Below, in pieces: positions 1-5,188 of a stretch of DNA of 5,188 bases; within the stretch, counting starts at the first letter, position 1; the number at the start of each line of letters is the position of its first letter. A program made the position numbers and the translations under genes. Source of the DNA: Promethearchaeota archaeon CR_4. Its GTDB lineage: Archaea; Asgardarchaeota; Lokiarchaeia; Sigyniarchaeales; CR-4. Under the pieces are notes generated by a model that worked only from the letters and a program-made list of their open reading frames with translations, was not told the DNA's origin and ran no database searches. The stretch spans positions 35,597-40,784 of the forward strand of contig MBAA01000067.1 of NCBI GenBank assembly GCA_001940655.1, given 5' to 3'.

Positions 1-315
1 GTGTACTTCTACTGCGATGGCAGTTTTGTTGAAGAACGTCAGAGAGTGGCGGAAGATCACTTCCTCGCCGCCGATCGTTGCCATACGCGCCCCCGTGCCG
101 AATTCCACCGGTTTCTGGGGGGGTGTGATGAGTTCTATCACCGATTGAAGCTTTTTCTTCATCTTTGGCTCCAACATGTGGGGACAATCTGTGATTTTCA
201 CCTTGCGCTCGAGGAGATCTGACGCGAACGCCATGCAAGTCTGAAATCCGCACTCTTTGCAATTGGATTTGTCAAAATGCTTGTAAATATCAAGCGGACT
301 GGGTCTCTTGACCAT
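1..315 (-). CDS. cdhE: Acetyl-CoA decarbonylase/synthase complex, gamma subunit (corrinoid iron-sulfur protein large subunit), N-terminal part
   Basis: The reverse strand reads 105 uninterrupted codons from an ATG at 315 to the window edge. Residues 15-45 hold the pattern C19-x2-C22-x4-C27-x16-C44 with the context NCKECGFQTCMAFA, the N-terminal 4Fe-4S domain of this family. It continues into FGTGARMATIGGEEVIFRH and SLTFFNKTAIAVEV, also typical of CdhE. In the family, this subunit and the delta subunit form the corrinoid protein that carries the methyl group between tetrahydropterin and the acetyl-CoA-forming A-cluster, in the cytoplasm. The full protein is usually about 440-480 residues, so roughly three quarters, including the corrinoid-binding TIM barrel, lies outside the window. 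The start is supported by the family's short N-terminus and by GGTG eight bases upstream (complement of 324-327). No frame break is seen. Confidence 0.93.
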   Translation of the reverse strand, partial: MVKRPSPLDIYKHFDKSNCKECGFQTCMAFASDLLERKVKITDCPHMLEPKMKKKLQSVIELITPPQKPVEFGTGARMATIGGEEVIFRHSLTFFNKTAIAVEVH

Positions 316-335
316 TCGCAATGCACCATTCAATT

Positions 336-355
336 ATTCAAGTTTTCACTTGAAT
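336..355. promoter_or_regulatory. Palindrome at the cdhE promoter, possible operator
   Basis: A perfect 7-bp inverted repeat, ATTCAAG / CTTGAAT, with a 6-base spacer lies 21 bases upstream of the cdhE start codon. The only TATA-like run for cdhE is the minus-strand T-run at 371-379, which would put the transcription start near 348, inside the palindrome. A dimeric repressor bound there would block initiation. This is inference from spacing. The promoter itself is weak, and a hairpin in a longer leader RNA is the alternative. Confidence 0.4.
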
Positions 356-370
356 CTAAGCGGCTTGTGT

Positions 371-379
371 TAAAAAAAT
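371..379 (-). promoter_or_regulatory. Weak TATA-like element for cdhE
   Basis: On the minus strand this reads TTTTTTTAA, about 60 bases upstream of the cdhE start codon. With the usual archaeal spacing of about 26-27 bases from TATA centre to transcription start, initiation would fall near 348 and leave a leader of about 33 bases. It matches the TTTAWATA consensus only loosely, but no better candidate is seen closer to the gene. Confidence 0.3.
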
Positions 380-391
380 GTCGATCCCGAC

Positions 392-507
392 CCGATAATG
401 ACAGGTAGCAAAAAGAACGGGAGACAACTGCTGAAAATCGAAAATGAACCAAACTTTTTGTCATTTTTCGTAAAATGTGGACAACAATCTTTACGAAAAA
501 GGATCAA
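392..507. repeat. Degenerate repeat, copy A (upstream of the 651 gene)
   Basis: This segment aligns in the same orientation with 1811-1902. The left block is CCGATAATRAYAGGTAG followed by YAAA, differing only by three transitions over 21 positions. A middle block beginning TTTTTGTC at 455 matches one at 1849, followed by TTTTCG in both. The right end GAAAAAGGATCAA matches GAAAAAGATCAA. Copy A is longer by about 24 bases, between the left and middle blocks. It ends 143 bases before the ATG at 651. On the minus strand both copies can also be read as LLPVIIG (A) or LLPIIIG (B), so an old coding origin is possible. Confidence 0.6.
464..500. repeat. Perfect 11-bp inverted repeat
   Basis: TTTTTCGTAAA at 464-474 is the exact reverse complement of TTTACGAAAAA at 490-500, with a 15-base spacer. 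The left arm also overlaps a second possible pairing, CGAAAATGA at 439-447 with TCATTTTTCG at 461-470 (one bulged base). The two stems would exclude each other. In repeat copy B the 11-bp arms are only partly kept and the outer arm falls in the missing stretch. It could be a protein-binding site or a structured RNA. The sequence does not say which strand is transcribed here. Confidence 0.55.
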
Positions 508-610
508 GGAAGGGACACAATCGAGATCATCCCCGAAAAAGATTGAGTTGGAATTGCGAAACATTAGGCTAATACCACGCACCATAACGTTGAACCCCAC
601 GTCCCCGAAA

Positions 611-624
611 GTGAAATTTAAATA
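611..624 (+). promoter_or_regulatory. BRE/TATA promoter for the 651 gene
   Basis: GTGAAA (611-616) followed by TTTAAATA (617-624) fits an archaeal BRE plus TATA box. The TATA centre at about 620 predicts transcription starting near 645-650, directly before the ATG at 651. The transcript would be leaderless or nearly so, which agrees with the lack of a Shine-Dalgarno sequence and argues against the upstream in-frame GTG at 639. Confidence 0.6.
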
Positions 625-650
625 GGCAACTGGCGCTCGTGATACTAACT

Positions 651-1400
651 ATGAACCAAGGTGACTCTTCACTCGCGAACGAACCAGATCCCGCGATTGC
701 TGAGAACATAATTTACCGTCTCATCATGGCGCGCGACCCGACCGCGTTCACCCGCTGGGAAGTGACACATTTCCGGGCGGGAGGCGTCTCGGGGGGACTG
801 ACATTCGGGGTGAAAAGCCGCCGGTATGATGGTGCAAGCATAACCATCATCCCCCCACATTACGGGAATAACGAAAAAAGCGACAAATACCAAGTCAACT
901 ACTCGGATAAACAAGATTGCATAGAAATAACGTGGGTTTCCGAGGGGGAACTCATTCCTACGATCAATTGGATGGTGAAGACGTACGAGGCTCCCGTGAA
1001 AGACGAGGACACGGAAAGCGAGAGGTTGTGGCACGAGATCCTGGCGCTCATCACCACACAAGATCCCGGGTTTTTCCGAAGGTGGGGGATTTGGCAAGTG
1101 CGAAATGAGCGTTCGTCGGACTTTGCCAACAACAGCGGGCCGGAGGACTGGACGGGCACCCGGTGGGACGACAGCGGCGTGTTAGCGTTCCAAATGCCTC
1201 ACCCCGAATCCTCCTACCTGTGGGTTCATGTCGATGGGCGTTACCTCTGCAACCAGTGGTTTACCATTTTAATATATCTCGGCGATGCGGAGTTGGAGCG
1301 CCTGGACGGGGTTGAACCCCCAGAACTGGTGGCAGTGTTAGAATCGCTCATCAAGAAATACCAAAACATAACGGAAGAGGAACTGGAAGCTCCTTTTTAG
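651..1400 (+). CDS. Uncharacterised 249-residue protein with an internal domain duplication
   Basis: I do not recognise this family. The protein is soluble-looking, without signal peptide or membrane segment, and rich in tryptophan and acidic residues. It seems to consist of two related halves. Half one (about residues 14-113) starts with a helix leading into DPTAFTRWEV at 29-38 and ends with a helix near ELIPTINWMVKTYE. Half two (about 123-240) starts with a helix leading into DPGFFRRWGIW at 138-148 and ends with PPELVAVLESLIKKYQ. Both share D-P-x-x-F-x-R-W followed by a beta-rich stretch and a closing amphipathic helix. The halves differ in length, mostly in the middle. The ATG at 651 is preferred over GTG at 639 because the TATA box at 617-624 would start transcription after 639. 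The reading frame is intact and ends with TAG. A small protein-binding or immunity-like fold is conceivable, but no function can be assigned. Confidence 0.78.
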   Translation: MNQGDSSLANEPDPAIAENIIYRLIMARDPTAFTRWEVTHFRAGGVSGGLTFGVKSRRYDGASITIIPPHYGNNEKSDKYQVNYSDKQDCIEITWVSEGELIPTINWMVKTYEAPVKDEDTESERLWHEILALITTQDPGFFRRWGIWQVRNERSSDFANNSGPEDWTGTRWDDSGVLAFQMPHPESSYLWVHVDGRYLCNQWFTILIYLGDAELERLDGVEPPELVAVLESLIKKYQNITEEELEAPF

Positions 1401-1422
1401 TATGACCTTTGGATACCCAAAG
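1394..1422 (+). terminator. T-run and small hairpin at the end of the 651 gene
   Basis: A five-T run (1394-1398) falls on the last codons of the gene. Seven bases past the stop is a 6-bp stem, CTTTGG / CCAAAG (1407-1412 and 1417-1422), with a 4-base loop. No strong T-tract follows the hairpin. It may help form the 3' end of the transcript, but this is a weak call. Confidence 0.22.
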
Positions 1423-1900
1423 TAAGCACTACACTCACCAATACGAGTAAGAAGGTAAGTTGGAAGCGAATACTCTTTACGTCTTTTATATTCGAGGACA
1501 GATCGGCGTTAGAAATCTCTTTTATTTTACCCCAATGTACCTCCTTCAGAAATAAATATCCTCGGCCCAAGATGCGATGGGAGGTCAAAATTAAGATGGA
1601 ATTACAGGGAAGCTTGGTTTTGGATTCGGAATTGATTATACCATTCAAATCTTGGTAAATGCTCTTAGATATCCATTTGTATTTGAGGTTTCATATCACG
1701 ACCAAGGGCTCTATCCGCAGATGATGTAGCAAGGGTGATCTTTCCGGCAATGAAGCGAAATCCATCCTGAGTTTCGATGAACGCGTATAACTGCAGAGAT
1801 TTAACTGCAACCGATAATAATAGGTAGTAAACGAAAGGAAACGGATCGTTTTTGTCTATTTTCGATAAATTGAAATGAGATTTTGTTGCGGAAAAAGATC
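1397..1900 (-). pseudogene. Probable decayed gene: two overlapping open frames, the second PH-like with one membrane segment
   Basis: Reading the minus strand, one frame is open for 77 codons (1898-1668) with protein-like sequence such as LYAFIETQDGFRFIAGKI and ATSSADRALGRD, but has no usable start; an in-frame TGA (1901-1899) precedes it. A second frame is open for 97 codons (1690-1400). Its part SILILTSHRILGRGYLFL, followed by KIKEIS, resembles the strand pattern of bacterial/archaeal PH-like domains, and the hydrophobic stretch FQLTFLLVLVSVVLTLGI follows. The frames overlap at 1668-1690, so one frameshift would join them into about 165 residues. The second frame alone could be a small TTG-started gene (1397-1648, 83 residues). 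It would overlap the end of the 651 gene by four bases, tail to tail. Decay is preferred because the first part lacks a start. Both the coding status and the PH resemblance are judged by eye. Confidence 0.4.
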
Positions 1901-1902
1901 AA
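1811..1902. repeat. Degenerate repeat, copy B (upstream of the TPR gene)
   Basis: This is the second copy of the element at 392-507, in the same orientation: the same CCGATAATRAYAGGTAG left block, the TTTTTGTC block at 1849-1856 and the GAAAAAGATCAA right end. About 24 bases present in copy A are absent. It ends 132 bases before the TPR gene's ATG at 2035, close to the 143 bases between copy A and its gene. It lies inside the open minus-strand frame of the suspected pseudogene, so it may be part of that old gene and not a regulatory cassette. Confidence 0.6.
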
Positions 1903-1946
1903 TTAATCAAAGCAGTCTATAGGGATGGCAGGGGAAACGTAGTTGG

Positions 1947-1954
1947 TTTTATAT
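1947..1954 (+). promoter_or_regulatory. TATA box, probably for the TPR gene
   Basis: TTTTATAT is a strong archaeal TATA-like octamer. It predicts transcription starting near 1976-1980 and a leader of about 55-60 bases before the ATG at 2035. It is the best promoter candidate between the two plus-strand genes, though the long leader leaves room for another, weaker one nearer the gene. Confidence 0.4.
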
Positions 1955-2034
1955 CCTCAGGAAGATATGGTGTTTGATGAGAATCCCACAGTCCCTGAAA
2001 TACCATACTGGGTTAATACTCGATCTCGCCTGAG

Positions 2035-3816
2035 ATGCCTATGGTTTCAGCGAATAACTCGAATAATCACGTGGATCAGAAAGATCCGGAGCAATGGTAT
2101 TGCGAAGGCAAGTGGTTTATTGAAACCCAAGCCATTATCGCCTACTACGAGGAAGGGTTAAAACGGGGGCCGGAGTTTCACCCGTGGGCGTGGTTGGGTA
2201 TCGGAAACGGCCGGCGGAAAGCGTGGGGAATGACTGGCAATGGTATGCGGGGAATAGGTCAACCCGATGCGGTCTTAGAGGCGTATAGAAAAGCAACCGC
2301 AATCCCCGAAGCATGGCGAAAGATAGGGGAGATACATGAAACCGTGAATTGCGTGCCCGATGCATTGGAGGCGTATGGAAAAGCATTAGCGGCGGCCCCC
2401 GCAGATGCCGAATTGCGAACCCACGTTGATTTTTTGCGGGGGAAAGACTTGGATCCAGTATCCCGGGAATACTACGTCCGCACGTGGGGATTTGACCCCA
2501 TGGCAAACCGGATGGTGCTGGAACCGCAAACCGACCGAAACGACACTAGATATTATTACGATACAGAAATCCCGCTGGAAAACGATCCGGAACTGGCAAC
2601 GGCAGGGGTGGTGGTGCACGCTCGCTTGGAAGTGTGGATTGGCGGCACGTGCCATAATCGCATCATATTTTCGCGGGGGCAACAGCAGGCGAGCGTTGAT
2701 TGCGCCCACACGGTCATTTACTCCGCCCCTGCAGGGGAGGTGGCACATCTCTCGGAGCAAGATTACCACGATTTATTAACCACCACTAAGGGTACCCCAG
2801 CGTTGCTACCCCCGTGGGAGCACTTTGCAGCGCTCAAATCATTCGTGGCGGGCCTCGTCAGCGCAGGACTATTTACCTTATTTAAATCTCCAACCGGCCC
2901 GGCAAATCCTGTGGAAGATGGGGTTCCCTTGAGCGTCAATCCGGAACTGCACCAGCAACTCGGTCGCTGTTTGAGCGAGCTCGTGCCCGACTTGTTCCAG
3001 CGGTTAATGGGTGAGATTATGGGCAACCTCCTCGATCGCGTCCCCGCTAAGTGGATCATCGACCGCTGGGATCTCCTCGAAGGATACAACTTCCGGGCGC
3101 TGTTTGCCAATGAGGCATTCGTGAACTCCTTAGACGTGCCTGCGCGAGAAAAACTACTCGAGATATATTTGGACGCCTACGACACGGACGAGCGACCCAA
3201 AACACAGCAGGCCGCGTGGCCGTTTCTCAGTGCCCTCCTGACGCCCGAATTCCTCCCCATGCTGGATAATTTCTCGCTCGTCAAGGTGATTTCCATTCTA
3301 CAATGCGTGGAGGTTCGCAATCCGAAATCAACTGGCACCTACCTGAACGATTTAGTCCGGAGGCTCGTGCTGCACGGGATCCTGCAGCAGAACGAAATAT
3401 TCCTCTTACCAGATTACTTAGGTTACTTGCTATATGGTATACCAATTGGATTAGTGGAACCGGCATCGTTCCGGGACGCTGACCCCAATTTCCTGCGAAA
3501 GGTATTTGTCGTTCTGTGTGACATCTGGGATTGCCTGCCCAACTTCAAGACCGATGGCGATTTCCCGGGGGCAATTCTCTACTATCTCCTGTCGACGGAG
3601 GGCGACACCCCGGAGAACGAGACGTGCTTGAAACAAGCGTTGAGGACCGCCTCCCTCGAGAAACAAACGACATTCTTTGACAAATTAACCCGCGACTTCG
3701 ATTTCGTTCCCGTCTTTCTCGCACGGGAGAACAAGGATGACGAGAACCCCTTAATGGAAGAGGAGGATGAGGAGGAGTCCTTTAGCGATGATGATGACGA
3801 TAATGAAATATATTGA
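2035..3816 (+). CDS. TPR-repeat protein with a large unrecognised region and an acidic C-terminal tail
   Basis: This is an intact 593-codon frame. Residues about 17-125 contain TPR units. The clearest, at 93-123 (AWRKIGEIHETV, then DALEAYGKALAAAP), has the canonical W4-I7-G8-A20-Y24-A27-P32 spacing. Unit one (about 17-46, DPEQWY to GLKRGP) is short in its loop. Unit two (about 49-91) carries several extra residues, including GMTGNGMRGIG. TPRs bind peptides or partner proteins. Residues 130-593 match nothing I recognise: a stretch with likely beta strands (about 145-235), a moderately hydrophobic stretch at 265-283, then a mostly helical region (about 300-560). The tail from 568 to 591 has 16 Asp/Glu in 24 residues. 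No signal peptide is seen. The frame is closed upstream by TAA at 2014-2016. ATG 2035 or ATG 2041 are both possible starts; only a weak TGAG lies before 2041. It is probably cytoplasmic and acts through protein-protein contacts. Its substrate or partner is unknown. Confidence 0.85.
   Translation: MPMVSANNSNNHVDQKDPEQWYCEGKWFIETQAIIAYYEEGLKRGPEFHPWAWLGIGNGRRKAWGMTGNGMRGIGQPDAVLEAYRKATAIPEAWRKIGEIHETVNCVPDALEAYGKALAAAPADAELRTHVDFLRGKDLDPVSREYYVRTWGFDPMANRMVLEPQTDRNDTRYYYDTEIPLENDPELATAGVVVHARLEVWIGGTCHNRIIFSRGQQQASVDCAHTVIYSAPAGEVAHLSEQDYHDLLTTTKGTPALLPPWEHFAALKSFVAGLVSAGLFTLFKSPTGPANPVEDGVPLSVNPELHQQLGRCLSELVPDLFQRLMGEIMGNLLDRVPAKWIIDRWDLLEGYNFRALFANEAFVNSLDVPAREKLLEIYLDAYDTDERPKTQQAAWPFLSALLTPEFLPMLDNFSLVKVISILQCVEVRNPKSTGTYLNDLVRRLVLHGILQQNEIFLLPDYLGYLLYGIPIGLVEPASFRDADPNFLRKVFVVLCDIWDCLPNFKTDGDFPGAILYYLLSTEGDTPENETCLKQALRTASLEKQTTFFDKLTRDFDFVPVFLARENKDDENPLMEEEDEEESFSDDDDDNEIY
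2263..2390 (+). repeat. Nucleotide-level repeat between TPR units two and three
   Basis: CCCGATGC at 2263-2270 recurs at 2356-2363, and GAGGCGTATAGAAAAGC at 2278-2294 recurs with one change at 2368-2384. The spacing of 90-93 bases corresponds to 30-31 residues, slightly shorter than a standard 34-residue TPR. The near-identity of the DNA, not only the protein, suggests a fairly recent duplication or gene conversion between the two units. Confidence 0.6.
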
Positions 3817-3975
3817 TGTGTGAGTCAACTCTAAACCTTCTTCTCCAATTTCCTTGGATTTGAACGCCCCCCAGTTGCAACCTAAAAATCTAAGTTGTAT
3901 AAAATGAACTCGACTCAATTTTTTCAAACCGGCACGTATACGACTGTGTTCAGGATCTATCATTGCTTCAGCAGG
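3817..3975. terminator. Convergent gap with T-tracts on both strands
   Basis: The TPR gene and the minus-strand membrane gene converge here. The plus strand has TTTTTT at 3919-3924, and the minus strand has TTTTT as the complement of 3884-3888. Archaeal transcription commonly stops at such oligo-T tracts, so these are plausible ends for the two transcripts. No strong hairpin and no gene is seen. Confidence 0.35.
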
Positions 3976-4494
3976 TCATTCTTCACCAGGCCCGCCAAGC
4001 GCTCCACCGGATAATCCCCCGAGGAACGAGAAGAGCGCCCCGGTGAGCAACACGCCAAACAGATCCACCAAATTTGAACCGGAGAACAACGTGGCAAGGT
4101 CCTTTCCGGATACCACTGATAAAATTAAGTAGATCGCGAAATACGCGATGAAAACCCCTATCGCCACGAGCGTGCTCTTTTTCCACCCCTTCACGATTAA
4201 CCCAATGAGAAACCCCGTGGAAAACCACGCCATAATCGTCATCCACACTATCTCGCGAAGGTAGGGGTCAAAAAGCCAGTCAACACTGCCGAAGATGAGA
4301 AATAACGACCCGTCCGGGTGGAAGCCAAGGCTAAACCACGTGCTAAAAGCCGCGGTGGCATTGGTCGGCATCAGGAGAAAGATGCTCCCCAGCGAGATGT
4401 TCATGAGCGCATTCACTTCCCACTCCGCGAACATGAAAGGAGCCACTAGCATAAACAAGAACCCCACGATAACGCCGGTCGCGACACGATTCAT
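3976..4494 (-). CDS. Uncharacterised small multi-pass membrane protein
   Basis: The 172-residue product has about four hydrophobic segments: 4-23 (VATGVIVGFLFMLVAPFMFA), 82-103, 107-129 and 143-168. The last is glycine-rich (FSFLGGLSGGALGG), a pattern that lets helices pack tightly. A polar stretch at 44-80 containing STWFSLGFHPDGS and the basic loop KGWKK (102-106) would sit outside the membrane; KGWKK suggests the second loop faces the cytoplasm. I do not recognise the family. The gene stands alone, facing the TPR gene, and its start ATG at 4494 has AGGG a few bases upstream and a TATA-like element at 4547-4553. The frame is intact and ends in Glu-Glu before TGA. Confidence 0.8.
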   Translation of the reverse strand: MNRVATGVIVGFLFMLVAPFMFAEWEVNALMNISLGSIFLLMPTNATAAFSTWFSLGFHPDGSLFLIFGSVDWLFDPYLREIVWMTIMAWFSTGFLIGLIVKGWKKSTLVAIGVFIAYFAIYLILSVVSGKDLATLFSGSNLVDLFGVLLTGALFSFLGGLSGGALGGPGEE

Positions 4495-4546
4495 GGCAAT
4501 CCCTGAGATTTCAAATCGACTTACTAATTTCTATCGAAGCGCCACG

Positions 4547-4553
4547 TTAAATA
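4547..4553 (-). promoter_or_regulatory. TATA-like element for the 172-residue membrane protein gene
   Basis: On the minus strand this reads TATTTAA. The usual archaeal spacing gives a transcription start near 4523 and a leader of about 29 bases, within which CAGGGAT lies shortly before the ATG at 4494. The match is reasonable but not perfect. Confidence 0.4.
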
Positions 4554-4811
4554 CTTCTACCCATCTGGAAGAGCTACAGACACGACATATGTTGAACTCG
4601 AAAGACCGCTTCTTTCACAGATCGCCCCCGACAATTTTCGTTAATGTCACGTATTTCATAGAAGCGTCAAGAGAATGGAACAAAAGGGTCTCAAAATAGG
4701 GCTGGAATGAAAGAAAACTTCAATGGAAAGCGATAGAAAAGATTATCTTCTAATATGGGAGAGTCGCAAACCAGTATGACGATCAGACGGTGAACGGTAA
4801 TGTTCCTTGCC

Positions 4812-4842
4812 CAATCTATTTTGGGGGAAATATCTTAGATTG
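4812..4842. repeat. Compound palindrome upstream of the last gene
   Basis: CAATCTA (4812-4818) and TAGATTG (4836-4842) are exact 7-bp inverted repeats. Nested inside, TATTT (4817-4821) pairs with AAATA (4828-4832) around a run of five G. It lies about 30 bases upstream of the TATA box at 4871-4878, a position where archaeal activators can bind. If the longer GTG-4790 start were used it would instead lie in coding sequence. Confidence 0.4.
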
Positions 4843-4870
4843 TTTGTTGTATAATGGTGTATTCTACGCC

Positions 4871-4878
4871 TTTTATAT
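4871..4878 (+). promoter_or_regulatory. TATA box for the last gene
   Basis: TTTTATAT is identical to the octamer before the TPR gene. It predicts transcription starting near 4900-4905, some 15-20 bases before the GTG at 4919. This supports that start over the more distant GTG at 4790. Confidence 0.45.
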
Positions 4879-4918
4879 TGGGGTACCACTTAGGGATGAT
4901 TCAAGAATAGATAAGAAC

Positions 4919-5188
4919 GTGAATCGAGACATCCCTTTATTTGATTTTCTCCTGATAGTTCCAACAACGATCGCAATAATAATATTTACTTATCACTACC
5001 GGGGAAGGAAATACAAGCACATTTTTTATCTATTACTGTCGTGGATAAGTTATTCAATTTGGTTGTTCGCTAACGGCCTCGCGATGGTATTTCCCGAAGA
5101 AATATTTGCATATATCTCCACATATATGCCTATACCCCTCGCATATTCACTCGCTCTATTCTTCGATTCAATCACTAGGGAACATCCT
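4919..5188 (+). CDS. Multi-pass membrane protein, N-terminal part (possibly a membrane sensor)
   Basis: The frame runs open to the right edge, giving 90 residues from GTG 4919. Three hydrophobic segments are visible: about 6-24 (PLFDFLLIVPTTIAIIIFTY), 35-58 (IFYLLLSWISYSIWLF and onward) and 62-82 (YISTYMPIPLAYSLALFF). The loop YHYRGRKYKH after the first segment is basic and probably cytoplasmic, which places the N-terminus outside. A short N-terminus followed by closely packed helices resembles the multi-helix input domains of archaeal sensor kinases, but no catalytic domain is in the window, so this is only a guess. No in-frame ATG precedes the hydrophobic part. GTG 4919 fits the TATA box; GTG 4790 is the alternative and would add 43 residues. 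Confidence 0.65.
   Translation, partial: MNRDIPLFDFLLIVPTTIAIIIFTYHYRGRKYKHIFYLLLSWISYSIWLFANGLAMVFPEEIFAYISTYMPIPLAYSLALFFDSITREHP

Larger units (their letters stand above)
316..650. other. Divergent intergenic region between cdhE and the 651 gene
   Basis: These 335 bases separate two divergent genes and hold no convincing coding region. Short open frames exist on both strands (398-625 plus, 370-600 minus), but neither has a recognisable product or a start signal. The region instead contains a palindrome next to the cdhE start, a weak TATA-like T-run for cdhE, a degenerate repeat (copy A), a perfect 11-bp inverted repeat, and a clear TATA box for the plus-strand gene. It is therefore read as regulatory DNA, possibly built on an older duplicated segment. 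Confidence 0.6.
4495..4918. other. Intergenic region between divergent membrane-protein genes
   Basis: No convincing gene is seen in these 424 bases. The left side holds the promoter of the minus-strand membrane gene; the right side holds a compound palindrome and the TATA box of the last gene. The middle part (about 4560-4800) is A/T-rich with short open frames on both strands that show no family resemblance. The last gene's frame is open back to 4754, so a longer N-terminus starting at GTG 4790 cannot be excluded. Confidence 0.5.

Noticed and set aside
1..222. Plus-strand open frame of 73 codons at the left edge
   Set aside because: It is antisense to cdhE, whose iron-sulfur motif and family sequence are clear on the minus strand.
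370..625. Short open frames on both strands (398-625 plus, 370-600 minus)
   Set aside because: No start signal, no recognisable product, and they overlap each other and repeat copy A. The minus one is mentioned only as a possible coding relic.
639..650. GTG at 639 as the start of the 249-residue protein
   Set aside because: The TATA box at 617-624 would begin transcription downstream of it, next to the ATG at 651.
669..1159. Minus-strand and alternative plus-strand frames inside the 651 gene
   Set aside because: They are shadows of the intact 249-codon gene, with low-quality, arginine/proline-rich translations.
1943..2161. 72-codon plus frame overlapping the TPR gene start, containing DMVFDENPTVPEIPYW
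   Set aside because: It starts within the TATA box, and its second half is merely another frame of the TPR gene. A frameshifted N-terminal extension of the TPR protein was considered but has no family support.
2135..3110. Several 115-127 codon frames within the TPR gene
   Set aside because: All overlap the 593-codon frame, which has clear TPR motifs.
3751..3963. 70-codon minus frame across the end of the TPR gene
   Set aside because: Its hydrophobic start region is just the antisense of the Asp/Glu-coding tail, and it has no promoter or recognisable content.
4295..4699. 134-codon plus frame opposite the small membrane protein
   Set aside because: Mostly antisense to a membrane protein gene with well-defined hydrophobic segments; the rest shows no family resemblance.
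4555..4725. Minus-strand frame containing SLDASMKYVTLTKIVGGDL
   Set aside because: It reads somewhat like a protein end but is short, has no start, and nothing supports it on either side.
1..5188. tRNA, rRNA, CRISPR arrays, insertion-sequence ends
   Set aside because: No cloverleaf, conserved rRNA stretch, regularly spaced repeat or transposase-like frame was found on either strand by eye.

Overview
The window looks archaeal. Its left edge holds the start of a gene for the gamma subunit of the acetyl-CoA decarbonylase/synthase complex (cdhE). Several genes have A/T-rich TATA-box-like elements at archaeal spacing, with little or no Shine-Dalgarno sequence. An anaerobic archaeon with the Wood-Ljungdahl pathway fits, such as a methanogen, an Asgard archaeon or a relative. 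Nothing here settles the lineage.

Layout: (1) 1-315, minus strand: N-terminal 105 codons of cdhE, running off the left edge. (2) 316-650: a divergent intergenic region with a palindrome close to the cdhE start, a degenerate repeat (copy A), a perfect 11-bp inverted repeat and a good TATA box for the next gene. (3) 651-1400, plus: an unrecognised 249-residue soluble protein that seems to be two copies of one domain. (4) 1401-2034: no intact gene. It holds two overlapping open minus-strand frames that look like the remains of one gene, repeat copy B, and a TATA box. (5) 2035-3816, plus: a 593-residue protein with about three N-terminal TPR units, a long unrecognised region and a strongly acidic tail. 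(6) 3817-3975: a convergent gap with T-tracts on both strands. (7) 3976-4494, minus: a small multi-pass membrane protein. (8) 4495-4918: intergenic, with promoters for the genes on both sides and a compound palindrome. (9) 4919-5188, plus: the start of a multi-pass membrane protein that runs off the right edge.

No shared pathway can be read from the sequence. Apart from cdhE, the genes are uncharacterised, well separated and apparently transcribed singly. The most unusual point is that repeat copies A and B lie at nearly the same distance (about 130-145 bases) upstream of the two uncharacterised plus-strand genes. This suggests a shared control element or the trace of an old duplication.
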